Shown: positions 9,286-18,051 of the stretch, piece by piece
Position numbering within the stretch: the first letter of the stretch is position 1
Layout: each line of letters begins with the position of its first letter
Assembly (NCBI RefSeq): GCF_036227125.1
Contig: NZ_CP109435.1
Span: forward strand, 8,432,001-8,496,000
Source: Streptomyces sp. NBC_01485
GTDB lineage: Bacteria > Actinomycetota > Actinomycetes > Streptomycetales > Streptomycetaceae
DNA length: 64,000 bases
Reading direction: 5' to 3'
The notes under the pieces: model-generated
What the model saw: the letters and a program-made list of their open reading frames with translations, nothing else
What the model was told of the DNA's origin: nothing
Databases searched by the model: none
Made by a program: the position numbers and the translations under genes

Positions 9286-10628
9286 CAGACGGCTCCGGCC
9301 GAACGGGCGGTGCGGAACCCGGAGAAGATCTGCCGCCTGATCGGATAGTCCCAGTTGCGGAACGTGCCGCGGCAGGCCACCGCGTCCACCGCGAACGAAC
9401 CGCCGCGCAGCACCTTGTACTCGGGGCCGAAGAACACCTCCGAGTACTCCTTGTACGGGAACATCCGGAAACCGGGGTAGGGGAGGAAGTCGCTGGACGT
9501 CCACTCCCACACGTCGCCGATCAACTGCCGTACCCCGAGCGGCGATTCACCGGCCGGGTAGCTGCCCGCCGGGGCCGGGCGCAGATGGCGCTGGCCCAGG
9601 TTGGCGTGTTCGGGGCCTGGTTCGGCGTCGCCCCACGGGTAGCGCGTCGAGCCGCCGGTCGCCGGGTCGAAGCGGGCCGCCTTCTCCCACTCGGACTCGG
9701 TGGGCAGCCGGCGTCCGGCCCAGCGGGCGTAGGCGTCGGCCTCGTACCAGCACACGTGCAGCACCGGCTCCTCGGGCGGCACCACCTCGGTGACCCCGAA
9801 GCGGCGGCGCAGCCACTGCCCGCCGTCGCGCCGCCAGAACTGCGGGGCGTGGATGCCGTGTTCGCGGATGTGCGCCCAGCCCGCCTTCGTCCACCAGCGT
9901 TCCTCGTCGTAGCCGCCGTCCTCGATGAACGCCTGGTACGCGGCGTTCGTCACCGGGGTCGTGTCGATGTGGAAGGGCGCCACCTCCCGCCGGTGCGCGG
10001 GCCGTTCGTTGTCCAGCGCCCAGGGTTCACCCGACGTGCCCATCGTGAACGGGCCGCCGGGGACGAGGACTTCGGCGGGGCCGGTGAACAGCGGCACCGG
10101 ATCCGGATCGGGAGCGGTGAGGGCCTGCGGGCCGGTGCGGAGCTGATGGGTGATCAGCATCGTCTCGTCGTGCTGCTGTTCGTGCTGCGCGATCATCCCG
10201 AAGGCGAAACCGGCCTCCGTCAGCCGGGTGCCCTCGAAGTCGGCCGACTCCAGCAGATCCGTCACCCGGCCGCGCACCTCCGCCGCGTACCGGCGGGCCT
10301 CGGCGGGCGGCAGCAGCGGCAGCGTGGGGCGTTCGGCGCGCGAGTGCTCGAAGGCGTCGTACAGGCCGTCGATCTCGGGGCGCATCGGCGCACGGCCGGC
10401 CACCGCGCGCAGCAGCCACAGCTCCTCCTGGTTGCCGATGTGCGCGAGGTCCCAGACCAGCGGCGACATCAGCGGGGAGTGCTGGGCGGTGAGGTCGGGC
10501 TCCTCCACGCAGCTCGTCAGCAGCGTGGTGCGCTCGCGGGCCGTGGTGAGCGAGGCCAGCACCCGGGCGCGGAGGGTCTCCCCGTCCGTGTCGGGGGCGG
10601 GCTCGGTGTCCAGGGCGGGCTCGGTCAT
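9285..10628 (-). CDS. egtB: hercynine oxygenase (non-haem iron sulfoxide synthase)
   Basis: The 447-residue enzyme joins gamma-glutamylcysteine to hercynine with O2. The N-terminal DinB-like helical domain has the three iron-ligand histidines in DLAHIGNQEELW and AQHEQQHDETMLITHQ. The C-terminal half is a formylglycine-generating-enzyme fold with RLPTESEWEKAARF, GDVWEWTSSDF and VLRGGSF. Both starts and stops overlap neighbouring egt genes. It shares the FGE fold with the unrelated small protein at 55182-55868. Confidence 0.96.
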   Translation of the reverse strand: MTEPALDTEPAPDTDGETLRARVLASLTTARERTTLLTSCVEEPDLTAQHSPLMSPLVWDLAHIGNQEELWLLRAVAGRAPMRPEIDGLYDAFEHSRAERPTLPLLPPAEARRYAAEVRGRVTDLLESADFEGTRLTEAGFAFGMIAQHEQQHDETMLITHQLRTGPQALTAPDPDPVPLFTGPAEVLVPGGPFTMGTSGEPWALDNERPAHRREVAPFHIDTTPVTNAAYQAFIEDGGYDEERWWTKAGWAHIREHGIHAPQFWRRDGGQWLRRRFGVTEVVPPEEPVLHVCWYEADAYARWAGRRLPTESEWEKAARFDPATGGSTRYPWGDAEPGPEHANLGQRHLRPAPAGSYPAGESPLGVRQLIGDVWEWTSSDFLPYPGFRMFPYKEYSEVFFGPEYKVLRGGSFAVDAVACRGTFRNWDYPIRRQIFSGFRTARSAGAV

Positions 10629-11929
10629 GGGCGGAGGTCCTTCCCGTACGCGCGGGTGTCCGTGCCGCGCAGGCGGTCGAGCTGGTCGTCGGCGGGGGTG
10701 CGGCCCTGGAGGACGTAGCGGTGGTGGTAGTCCTTCACCGCGTCCATGACGCCGTCGGTGGCGCCGAGGCGGGGCAGGGCCCGCAGCGCCGTGTCGAAGC
10801 AGGTGACGGCGACCTCGTGCAGCTCGGGGTCGGTCAGGCCGTACCGGGCCGCGTCGATCCACAGCGGATTGTGCGGGGCCGGCAGCGGCCGGGCCCGCTC
10901 GGCCAGCGGTTTCACGGTGCGGTAGGCCGTCTCGGCGGCCTCCGGATCGTCGAACAGCGCCGTCGTCACGGCGAGCGGGACGATCCAGCCGTCGTCGCCC
11001 GGCTGTGCGTCGATCATGCGCAGTTCCAGGTGGCCGCGTGGTCTGACCGGCGGGAACAGGGTGGTGATGTGGTAGTCGAGATCCTCCCGGGTCGGCACTC
11101 CCGCCCGGGTCCACTCCCGGAACGTGAGCCGTTCCGGCACCTCCCACGGCCCGCTGTCGCGCCGGACGCACATCACCGGCGCGTCCAGTACGTGCCGGGC
11201 CCAGGCGGTGCGCGGATCGCCGTCCAGGGCGGGTCCGCCCGCGCGGCCGGCGCCGATCTCCGTCCACAGCAACTGCCGGGTGGAGCGCCAGCCGGTGGGG
11301 TCGCCGCCGAGCAGCGGGGAGTTGGCGAAGGCCGCCACCAGCACCGCGCCCAGCGTGTGCGACAGCCACCAGCGCCGCCCGTGCCCCAGCGGGCCCGGCT
11401 CCTCGTATCCGGCGTCCAGGCAGACCTGCACGGAGGCCGAGGTGCACATCATCGCCCGGCCTGCCGGGCCCGTGCGGTCGAGGCAGGCCTCCATGGCGTC
11501 GTAGCGCGGCTCGTGCAGGAACCGGCGGGGGGTGCGCCAGGGGTCCGTGCCGTTGCCGGAGATGGCCAGGCCGTGCTCGGCCAGGGCCGTGCGGACGGCG
11601 GCGAGGTCGGCGGAGACGGTGCCCACGCACTCCATCAGGGAGGCGGCGGGCGGCGAGCTCAGCTCCAGCTGGCCGCCGGGTTCGACGGTGAGCGGGGAGC
11701 TCAGGGGCACCGTGCGCAGTGCGGCGTAGGCCGCTTCGAGTCGTTCGGGGGAGACGGGGAGCTGCGGTGACCGCACCTCGTGGACGAGCCATTCCACCTC
11801 GACCCCGACGGTGCGGGGCGGGCCGGTCTTGAAGCAGATACCCCTGACCAGGGCCTCCACCTCGGCTTCGGTGAGCGCCGTACGGGGCTCCGTACAGTCG
11901 CCCACCGAGATGTTCGACGAATCGGACAT
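10625..11929 (-). CDS. egtA: glutamate-cysteine ligase, ergothioneine type
   Basis: The 434-residue protein forms gamma-glutamylcysteine, the thiol donor for EgtB. It shows VGVEVEWLVHE (ATP/metal-binding start of the GCS2 fold), VEPGGQLELSSPP, MCTSASVQVCLDAG and HLELRMIDAQPGDDG, all typical of the actinobacterial EgtA/GshA family. ATG at 11929 is chosen because a perfect AGGAGG lies 9 nt upstream; a further in-frame ATG at 11956 would lack such a site. It is the first gene of the operon. Confidence 0.94.
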   Translation of the reverse strand: MSDSSNISVGDCTEPRTALTEAEVEALVRGICFKTGPPRTVGVEVEWLVHEVRSPQLPVSPERLEAAYAALRTVPLSSPLTVEPGGQLELSSPPAASLMECVGTVSADLAAVRTALAEHGLAISGNGTDPWRTPRRFLHEPRYDAMEACLDRTGPAGRAMMCTSASVQVCLDAGYEEPGPLGHGRRWWLSHTLGAVLVAAFANSPLLGGDPTGWRSTRQLLWTEIGAGRAGGPALDGDPRTAWARHVLDAPVMCVRRDSGPWEVPERLTFREWTRAGVPTREDLDYHITTLFPPVRPRGHLELRMIDAQPGDDGWIVPLAVTTALFDDPEAAETAYRTVKPLAERARPLPAPHNPLWIDAARYGLTDPELHEVAVTCFDTALRALPRLGATDGVMDAVKDYHHRYVLQGRTPADDQLDRLRGTDTRAYGKDLRP

Positions 11930-12291
11930 GTCGGGATCCTCCTGAGATTCCACCATGCCACTGGTCCGGCCTCGGTGCGGCCGGACCGGCATCACACTCG
12001 TCCCACCCAAGACGCTCGCATCGAATCGCACAAGGGTGCAAAACAGGGCTTCAGGGACTCGGAAAACTCTGTTGCACCGCCCGTCCAGCATCGCTCACGA
12101 TGCGTTCATGAGCACGACGGGGGAGACGGGCGGGGCGTGCGTGACCGCGCGGCGCGCGAGCATGGAGTCCACGGGGGTGGCGCCATGAGCGCGCGGCTGC
12201 GCGGTATCGCGCGGGGGACGGAGGAGATCGTCGAGGCGGGCGGTGGCGGCTACCGCGCGTCCGGGGCTCTAGGCACCTGGCCCTGGTCGAT
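11930..12291. other. spacer upstream of egtA, with a gene remnant
   Basis: Between the egtA start and the secreted-protein gene no intact gene is visible. The part next to egtA (11960-12100) presumably holds the egt promoter, although I see no convincing -35/-10 pair. A 26-codon frame at 12108-12188 and the PARG-like remnant at 12185-12295 fill the rest on the plus strand. Confidence 0.5.
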
Positions 12292-12295
12292 CTAG
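12185..12295 (+). pseudogene. 5' remnant of a TIGR02452-type (PARG-like) gene
   Basis: An ATG opens MSARLRGIARGTEEIVEAGG and a tyrosine-containing GGGYRASG, which is how Streptomyces TIGR02452 (microbial poly(ADP-ribose) glycohydrolase-like) proteins begin. The frame stops after 36 codons at a TAG, and nothing further of the macro-type domain is visible. The remnant ends inside the stop region of the convergent secreted-protein gene, as if an insertion or deletion joined the two. The match is by recall over a short stretch only. Confidence 0.45.
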
Positions 12296-12750
12296 TCGAT
12301 CGGTACGCAGATCGGTACCGGCAGCTTGGGCGACCAGGTCCGTGTGGTCCAGTCGTACGCCTGCGCGTAGCCGTTGTCGCCCGGTGCGCACGGCGAAGCC
12401 ACGGTCGTCTCCACGTAGATGGCGCCGCCCGGGGTGATGGGGTGCGTCCGCGCGATCACGTTCGTGTGGAAGAAGACCGCGCCGTTGTTGAACCTGACCG
12501 CGAGGTAGACGCGGCCTCCGACGGTGAAGTTGCCGCCGCCGATCTTCAGGTGATGGTTGAACGTGTACTTGAAGAGGAAGGACTGCGGGGCCTTCGTGAC
12601 GGAGGCCGTCGTGTTCTGCGGTGCGAGCGGTGTGGCGGGGGCGGCCGTCGCCAGAGGCGCGGTGCCCAGTGTCGCGGCGACGGCAGCCGTGACGGCGGTG
12701 ATCCAGAGACGTCGGACGGCAGGCCGGGCAGGTCGGTGGAGCGTACGCAT
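12292..12750 (-). CDS. small secreted protein, function unknown
   Basis: The 152-residue product starts with a classical signal peptide: positively charged RPARPAVRRLW, a hydrophobic stretch, and a probable AxA site at ATAAPA around residue 37. The mature part of about 115 residues is rich in aromatic and Asn/Thr residues (YTFNHHLKIGGGNFTVGG, RVYLAVRFNNGAVFFHTN) and has two cysteines (SPCAPG and PICVPID) that could form a disulfide. This suggests a small beta-rich extracellular protein. I do not recognise the family. It is a single-gene unit. Confidence 0.7.
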   Translation of the reverse strand: MRTLHRPARPAVRRLWITAVTAAVAATLGTAPLATAAPATPLAPQNTTASVTKAPQSFLFKYTFNHHLKIGGGNFTVGGRVYLAVRFNNGAVFFHTNVIARTHPITPGGAIYVETTVASPCAPGDNGYAQAYDWTTRTWSPKLPVPICVPID

Positions 12751-12907
12751 GAGTACTCCCAGAGGCGAGTGGTGGGGGATGCACCGGATCCGGGTGCGCG
12801 CCCGCCCCTGCGCGGGGCGGTTCTGCGGTTTTCCTGCTCCGTTTCCACCCTAGGCCCGGCGCCCTCGACTCGCAGGACGGACCCGCGTGAGCAGCGCTGA
12901 CGGGGTC

Positions 12908-13360
12908 TCAGGTCCAGCCGTAGCGCTCGTGCAGCCGCTGCCGCACCAGGTTGAACCGCATCCGGTCCAGCGCGCAGGCCTCGCGGCGCATGCCGTCCTC
13001 GTGGAGCCGCAGGACGCGGTCGACGTCCACCCAGGAGTCCCGCCCGGTCCGGTCCCAGGGGCCGCTGCCGATCGCCACCCACTCCCGGTCGCCGTCATGG
13101 CGCTTGCTGGAGAGCTGTACGGCGAGGAACGTGCCGCCCGCCTCCCGGGCGACGACGAGCACCGGGCGGTCCTTGCCCCGGCCGTCGTTCTCCTCGAACG
13201 GCACCCAGGTCCAGACGATTTCGCCGGGATCGGGGTCGCCGTCGTGCGCGGGGGAGTACTCGGTACGCACCCGGCCGACCTCGCGGGGGTCGGCCTCGAT
13301 CGTGGCGGAGGGGCCGGAGCGGCCCGGGACGTCTGCATCTTCTTCGGTAATCGCGGTCAC
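12908..13360 (-). CDS. PemK/MazF-like protein, orphan
   Basis: The 150-residue protein has the PemK/MazF-type core: GEIVWTWVPFEENDGRGKDRPVLVVAREAG in parts matches the first strands, with RP(V/A)LVV typical of the ribonuclease toxin fold, followed by LAVQLSSKRH and a C-terminal helix. No antitoxin gene is adjacent, so a housekeeping role is possible; this form is widespread in Streptomyces. The GTG start and its AGGG site lie inside a perfect 21-bp hairpin that also forms the 3' end of the flotillin transcript (see 13349-13396), so its translation could be sequestered. Confidence 0.65.
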   Translation of the reverse strand: MTAITEEDADVPGRSGPSATIEADPREVGRVRTEYSPAHDGDPDPGEIVWTWVPFEENDGRGKDRPVLVVAREAGGTFLAVQLSSKRHDGDREWVAIGSGPWDRTGRDSWVDVDRVLRLHEDGMRREACALDRMRFNLVRQRLHERYGWT

Positions 13361-13396
13361 GGGGGCACCCTAAACGGTGCCCCCGTGACCGCGATT
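13349..13396 (-). terminator. 21-bp perfect hairpin between flotillin and PemK-like gene
   Basis: Arms 13349-13369 and 13376-13396 are perfect inverted repeats (AATCGCGGTCACGGGGGCACC on the plus strand) around a 6-nt CTAAAC loop. It begins 14 nt after the flotillin stop and covers the GTG start of the PemK-like gene. It is long enough to terminate transcription and to hide the start codon in any read-through RNA. Confidence 0.8.
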
Positions 13397-13409
13397 CACC
13401 GGCGTGTTC

Positions 13410-14930
13410 TCACTCCTCGACCGGCACCTTCTGCGAAGGCGGGCCCGCGATCCCGCCGACGGGCGAAGTCCCGTTCGGGGCCTGCCCGTTCCGGTCGTTC
13501 CGGCCGTTCTGGCTGCTTTGGTGCTGGTCGTTCTGGTTCATCGAGGCCAGCAACTGACGGGCCAGACCGAGTCCCGTGCCGCCCATGGTGAGCGCCTTGG
13601 CGAACACGTCCGCCATCCCGTCCGCGCCGTTGAGCAGCACCATGTTGTCGACGTTGCCGAAGGCGGACGCGCCGGCCCGGACGATCTCCGGCCAGTTCTC
13701 GGCGAGTTGCTGGGCGACGACCGCCTCCTGGTTCTCGGCGAGCGCGGCGGCCCGCGCCTTGATGGCCGCCGCCTCCGCGAGCCCCTGCGCCTTGGTCGCC
13801 TCGGCCGCCGCGAGACCCCTGGCCTGGGCGGACGCCGCCTCGGCCTCACCGGTGGCCCGGGTCGCCGCGGCGCTCGCCACACCCCGGGCCTTCGTCGCCT
13901 CGGCCTCGGCGCCGGCGGCCTGCTTGACCCGGGTCGCCTCCGCGGCGGCCGCGAGCTCGGTCTCCTTCGCCTTGGCCTGCGCCGCCGAGATCCGGGCGTC
14001 GCGCTCGCCCTCGGCCAGCGTGCGCTTCTCGTACGCCTTCGCGTCCGCGGGCTTGCGGACGTCCGCCTGGAGCTGCTGTTCGCGCCGGTGCGCCTCGAGT
14101 TCGGCGACCCGCGTCTCCTGGACGACGACCTCCTGCCGGGCGGCCGCGTCGGCGAGGGGTCCGGCCTGCCGGGCCTTGGCGCCCGCCTTGTCGCGCTCGG
14201 CCTGGTAGCCGGCCTGGAGGATCTCGCTGTCCCGCGTCGCCTGCGCCATCCGGGCGAACGACGCCTGCTCCGCCTCCGTGGCGAGCCGGTTCGCCTCCGC
14301 CTGCGCGATGCGCGCGTCCCGCTGCACGGCCGCCGCGTGCGGCATCGCCAGGTTCTGGATGTAGCCGGTCGGGTCCTCGATCTCGTGGATCTGCAGCGAG
14401 TCCACGATCAGGCCCAGCTTCTCCATCTCCGTACCGCAGGCGGCCCGGGTCTGGCCGGTGAGCTTCTCCCGGTCGCGGATCATGTCCTCGACCGTCAACC
14501 CGCCCACGATGGAGCGCAGATGACCGGCGAAGACGTTGTGCACCCGCTCCGACATCAGCTTCTGCTGGTCGAGGAAGCGGCGGGCCGCGTTGGCGATCGA
14601 CACGAAGTCGTCGCCCACCTTGAAGATGACCACGCCCCGCACCTTGAGCGGAATGCCCTGGTGCGTCACGCAGTCCACGTGCAGTTCGGTCTCGTTCAGA
14701 TCCAGCGACAGCTTGCGCACCACCTGCACGCCGGGCATCACCAGCGTGCCGCGCCCCGTGACGATCCGGAAGCCCATACCGGCTTCCAGGCCCTCCGTGC
14801 GGTGGTTGGAGCCGGAGATGACGAGCGCCTCGTTGGGTTCGGCGACCCGCCACATCATCTTGAACAGACCGAGCAGAACGAGAACGGCGACAACCGCCGT
14901 GCCCGCAACGACGCCGATGATCATCGGCAT
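13410..14930 (-). CDS. flotillin-family (SPFH) membrane scaffold protein, copy 1
   Basis: The 506-residue protein has one N-terminal membrane segment (about residues 3-24), an SPFH/band-7 domain (about 30-210, with GRGTLVMPGVQVVRKLSLD and LIVDSLQIHEIED), a long Ala/Glu/Lys coiled coil (about 210-420), and a conserved flotillin tail NVDNMVLLNGADGMAD. The last 45 residues are Asn/Gln/Gly-rich. Flotillins organise membrane microdomains. A small NfeD-like OB protein lies 154 bp upstream on the same strand. A second such pair is at 27.6-29.1 kb. Confidence 0.92.
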   Translation of the reverse strand: MPMIIGVVAGTAVVAVLVLLGLFKMMWRVAEPNEALVISGSNHRTEGLEAGMGFRIVTGRGTLVMPGVQVVRKLSLDLNETELHVDCVTHQGIPLKVRGVVIFKVGDDFVSIANAARRFLDQQKLMSERVHNVFAGHLRSIVGGLTVEDMIRDREKLTGQTRAACGTEMEKLGLIVDSLQIHEIEDPTGYIQNLAMPHAAAVQRDARIAQAEANRLATEAEQASFARMAQATRDSEILQAGYQAERDKAGAKARQAGPLADAAARQEVVVQETRVAELEAHRREQQLQADVRKPADAKAYEKRTLAEGERDARISAAQAKAKETELAAAAEATRVKQAAGAEAEATKARGVASAAATRATGEAEAASAQARGLAAAEATKAQGLAEAAAIKARAAALAENQEAVVAQQLAENWPEIVRAGASAFGNVDNMVLLNGADGMADVFAKALTMGGTGLGLARQLLASMNQNDQHQSSQNGRNDRNGQAPNGTSPVGGIAGPPSQKVPVEE

Positions 14931-15084
14931 ACGCCCCCTTGTGATGGTGCCCTTTCGGCACCGAACGAAGGGAGTGTGCGCCTGCGCGAGCCGGGGGTGA
15001 AGACGTCGGGGGATCCTTGTTGCAATCTTGACGCTTACGTTCCCGAAGCCTCACACAACGGCTCTCACCTGCGCCGCAGCAAGC

Positions 15085-15303
15085 TCAACTGTCGTACGCC
15101 CGGGTGACGTAGACCGTTCTGGGCGGCAGATGCTCCACCACCATCACCACCGTGCCGCACTCGATCCGGCCCGTGCCGTCCGCCGCGTAGGCGAGGAAGT
15201 GCTCGGCCCCGCCGCGCACCCGGACGATCACCTCGCCGACGAGCCCCGGCCCGACCGTCCCGGTGACCCGCCCCATGAGCCCGACCATCGACGCATCGTC
15301 CAT
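15085..15303 (-). CDS. short NfeD-like OB-fold protein paired with flotillin 1
   Basis: A 72-residue protein with VGLMGRVTGTVGPGLVGEVIVRVRGG and IECGTVVMVVEH, the beta-barrel pattern of the C-terminal NfeD domain. It has no membrane or protease part, unlike full NfeD. It is paralogous to the product at 28879-29130, which has the same layout and also sits just upstream of a flotillin gene. The start is uncertain: GTG at 15309 adds two residues, and neither has a strong ribosome site. Likely partner of the flotillin, by analogy with yuaF-floT-type pairs. Confidence 0.7.
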   Translation of the reverse strand: MDDASMVGLMGRVTGTVGPGLVGEVIVRVRGGAEHFLAYAADGTGRIECGTVVMVVEHLPPRTVYVTRAYDS

Positions 15304-15474
15304 GGCCACAGGGTACGGGCGGAACCCGCTGATCCGGCGGTCCTCGGTTTCTGCGCAAAGGATTGACGTGCACCTGCCGCACCCCTACCTTCCGATCGAT
15401 GTTCCGAACCATGTCCGGAATCTCGAACGTTGAGCCGTAGGAGAGAGCCGCACCATCCGTAGGAGAGCCGCACC

Positions 15475-16863
15475 ATGACGACACGTCCCCCCACCCCGTC
15501 CCGCCGTGCCCTGCTGCGCGCGATGGCCGCGCTGCCCGCCACTGCACTCGTGCTCGGCGAGACGCCCGGCCTGCTCGGCACGGCCCTCGCCGCCGCGCCC
15601 GCCGCCGGATCGGCCACCCGCTACACCATCGTCCCGTTCCTCGACAGCGACGACGGCACGGTGAACGTCTACCAGTCCGACGACGCCACCGACTTCCGGC
15701 TGGTGCGGTCCGCCGCCTACGCCCCGCCGAGCAACCGCATCCGCGACGCGAGCGTCTTCAAGCACACCGACGGCTCCTACTACGTCACCTACACCACCCA
15801 CACCTGGCAGGACACCAGCACGACCATCGGTTTCGCCCGCAGCTCGGACCGGGTCAACTGGACGTTCCTGTACGACTATCCGGTCCCGATCGCCAACCTG
15901 TCCCGCGCCTGGGCCCCGGAGTGGTTCGTCGACAGCGACGGCAGCGTCAACGTCATCGTGTCCTGCTCCACGGCCAACGACGAGTGGATCTTCACCCCTT
16001 ACGTACTCAGGGCCACCAACTCCACGCTCACCGCCTGGAGTTCACCCGTCGCCCTGTCCGGCATCGGGCCGAACCACATCGACACGTACGTCGTGAAGAC
16101 CGGCTCGACCTACCACGCGTTCACCAAGAACGAGACGGCGAAGTACATCGAGTACGGCACCGCGTCGCGCCTCACCGGCCCCTACACGATCACGAAGACC
16201 GGCGACTGGGCGGGCTGGGGCAGCTACCGGGAGGGCCCGTCCGTCATCCAGCTCGACAACGGCGGCTGGCGGATCTTCTTCGACGGGTACGGCGACGGCA
16301 CCTACTACTACAGCGACAGCCACGACACCTTCGCCACCTGGACCGCGCCCAAGGGCCTGCCCGGCATCTCGGGCACGGCGCGCCACTTCACGGTCATCAA
16401 GGAGACGGTGACCGGCGGCCCGACCCTCACGAAGAACACCACCCGCTCCCTTCGCTCCGCCAACTACACCACCCGCTACTGGCAGGAGCAGCCCGCCCTG
16501 CTCAACCTGCCCGTGATGAGCGGCTCCAGCGCCGCCGCCGAGAAGCAGGCGGCCACCTTCACCGTCGTGGCCGGCCTCGCCGACGCGAACGCCTACTCCC
16601 TGCGCGACGCGTCCGGCAACTACCTGCGCCACTACTCCTTCCGCGGCCGATTCGACGCCGACGACGGCACGTCGACCTTCGCCAGGGACGCCACCTTCAT
16701 CGCCCGGACGGGCACGACGAGCGACGCGATCCGCTTCGAGTCGTACAACTACCCCGGCTACTACCTGCGCCACTACGCCTACCAACTCCGCGTGGAACAG
16801 CCGGACGGCACCGACCTGTTCCGCCAGGACAGCTCGTTCGTGCCGGTGACTCCCTGGGCCTGA
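15475..16863 (+). CDS. secreted GH43 alpha-L-arabinofuranosidase with CBM42 domain
   Basis: The 462-residue protein carries a Tat signal (SRRALLRAMAALPATALVLG, cleavage near residue 40). A five-bladed GH43 domain follows: IVPFLDSDDGTV with the base aspartate, APEWFVDSDGS with the pKa modulator, and GSYREGPSVI with the acid glutamate. The last 130 residues form an AbfB/CBM42 domain with paired NYLRHYSFRGRF and YYLRHYAYQLRV units that bind arabinose side chains. This architecture is that of the S. avermitilis exo-1,5-alpha-L-arabinofuranosidase, so arabinan is the likely substrate. The ribosome-site region is tandemly duplicated before the ATG. Confidence 0.85.
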   Translation: MTTRPPTPSRRALLRAMAALPATALVLGETPGLLGTALAAAPAAGSATRYTIVPFLDSDDGTVNVYQSDDATDFRLVRSAAYAPPSNRIRDASVFKHTDGSYYVTYTTHTWQDTSTTIGFARSSDRVNWTFLYDYPVPIANLSRAWAPEWFVDSDGSVNVIVSCSTANDEWIFTPYVLRATNSTLTAWSSPVALSGIGPNHIDTYVVKTGSTYHAFTKNETAKYIEYGTASRLTGPYTITKTGDWAGWGSYREGPSVIQLDNGGWRIFFDGYGDGTYYYSDSHDTFATWTAPKGLPGISGTARHFTVIKETVTGGPTLTKNTTRSLRSANYTTRYWQEQPALLNLPVMSGSSAAAEKQAATFTVVAGLADANAYSLRDASGNYLRHYSFRGRFDADDGTSTFARDATFIARTGTTSDAIRFESYNYPGYYLRHYAYQLRVEQPDGTDLFRQDSSFVPVTPWA

Positions 16864-16893
16864 GCCGCACCCTGGCCTGCTCTCCTGGCCTGG

Positions 16894-17889
16894 TCAGATC
16901 CAGCCGCGTTGGGTGGCCCGCCAGCCCAGTTGGATGCGGTTGTCCGCGCCGGCGAGGTCCATCAGGTGCCGGATCCGGCGGGTCACGGTGCGCAGGGACA
17001 CGCCGAGTGTGCCGGCGACGGCGCGGTCGGTGAGTCCGGCCAGCAGGAGATCGAGGATCTTGGCGTCGAGCGGGGCGAGTCCGGCCGGGCCGGGGGTGCC
17101 GTCCGCGTACGGGATCGGGTCGCCGTCTCTGACCGTGCGCGGGCGCAGGGGGTACGCAGCGGCCCAGGTCTTCTCGAAGAGGGCGACGAGCGGGCTGAGC
17201 AGGCCGCTGGAGTTGATCAGGATGGCCCGCGGGGTGTCCTGCGGGTCGGCGAAGGCCGGCACCAGCGCGATGGACGAGTCCGCGATGACCATGGACACGG
17301 GCAGTTCGGCGGCGATGGCGATCTCCTGGCCCCGGCCGAGGGCCTGGTCGATGTCGACTCCCGAGTGGGGGTCGGCCAGGTACGACTGCTCGATGACCGT
17401 CCGCATCCGCAGCCCTCGTCCCGCGACGACGGGTTCGGCGGGGTTGTCCCTCGGGCCGACGGCGACCGGCGGGGACTTGGTGAAGCCGCATATCTCGCGG
17501 TCGGCCGACTCCAGGACCTGGAGGAAGCGCCGGCTGATGGGCTGTACGCCGGTCACGATCTCGATGAGGCCGCCGAGATCGCGACCGGCGGCGGCGCGGT
17601 GACGTTCGGCGAGTTCGGTGATGGCCAGCTCGGCCTGGTGCAGTACGTCGCGCCGGGCGGCGAGCAGCGAGCCGAGGGTGACGGTGGGCGGGCCGACGAC
17701 ATGGCGGCCGGGTTCGTCGGGCGCGGTGCTGACCAGCCCGTGACGGGCGAGGGCGGCGAGTGCTTCGGCGATGGCGTCCGCCGGGTGGGCGAGGGCCGCG
17801 CCGAGTGCGGCGGTGGTGGCTTCGCCGCGGTCGACGAGGTGCAGGTAGACGTCTTCCTCGACGGGGCTCAGGCCGAGACCGCCCAGCAT
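16894..17889 (-). CDS. TrmB-type/LuxR C-terminal transcriptional regulator
   Basis: The 331-residue regulator starts with a winged-helix TrmB-like domain (LGLSPVEEDVYLHLVDRGEATTAAL), has a central sensor region, and ends with a LuxR helix-turn-helix (LDAKILDLLLAGLTDRAVAGTLGVSLRTVTRRI). This architecture is common in Streptomyces and often regulates adjacent secreted enzymes. The ATG at 17889 has an AAGGAGG site. It is convergent with the GH43 gene and downstream of the subtilase gene on the same strand, so either could be a target; no ligand can be inferred. Confidence 0.8.
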   Translation of the reverse strand: MLGGLGLSPVEEDVYLHLVDRGEATTAALGAALAHPADAIAEALAALARHGLVSTAPDEPGRHVVGPPTVTLGSLLAARRDVLHQAELAITELAERHRAAAGRDLGGLIEIVTGVQPISRRFLQVLESADREICGFTKSPPVAVGPRDNPAEPVVAGRGLRMRTVIEQSYLADPHSGVDIDQALGRGQEIAIAAELPVSMVIADSSIALVPAFADPQDTPRAILINSSGLLSPLVALFEKTWAAAYPLRPRTVRDGDPIPYADGTPGPAGLAPLDAKILDLLLAGLTDRAVAGTLGVSLRTVTRRIRHLMDLAGADNRIQLGWRATQRGWI

Positions 17890-17980
17890 GGGGCCCGCCC
17901 TCCTTCCGGCCGGCAGCAGAGGGATCAGCACAGGGTAGATCTCCGGCGGCTCGTGCGACAGGCGGCTCGTGCGGCATGGG

Positions 17981-18017
17981 GCCCGGCCCGGCCTCTCCTC
18001 GGAGAGACGGGCCGGGC
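17981..18017 (-). terminator. terminator after subtilase gene
   Basis: A two-part stem: 9 bp (GCCCGGCCC / GGGCCGGGC) and 6 bp (CTCTCC / GGAGAG) separated by a small internal loop, capped by TC. It lies 35-70 nt downstream of the subtilase stop and upstream of the regulator. Confidence 0.65.
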
Positions 18018-18051
18018 AGGGCAAGGCCGGGAAGGACCGTGGCACAGGTGG

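Noticed and set aside
12108..12188. 26-codon frame upstream of the PARG-like remnant as a leader peptide
   Set aside because: No run of regulatory codons and no downstream attenuator; likely chance.
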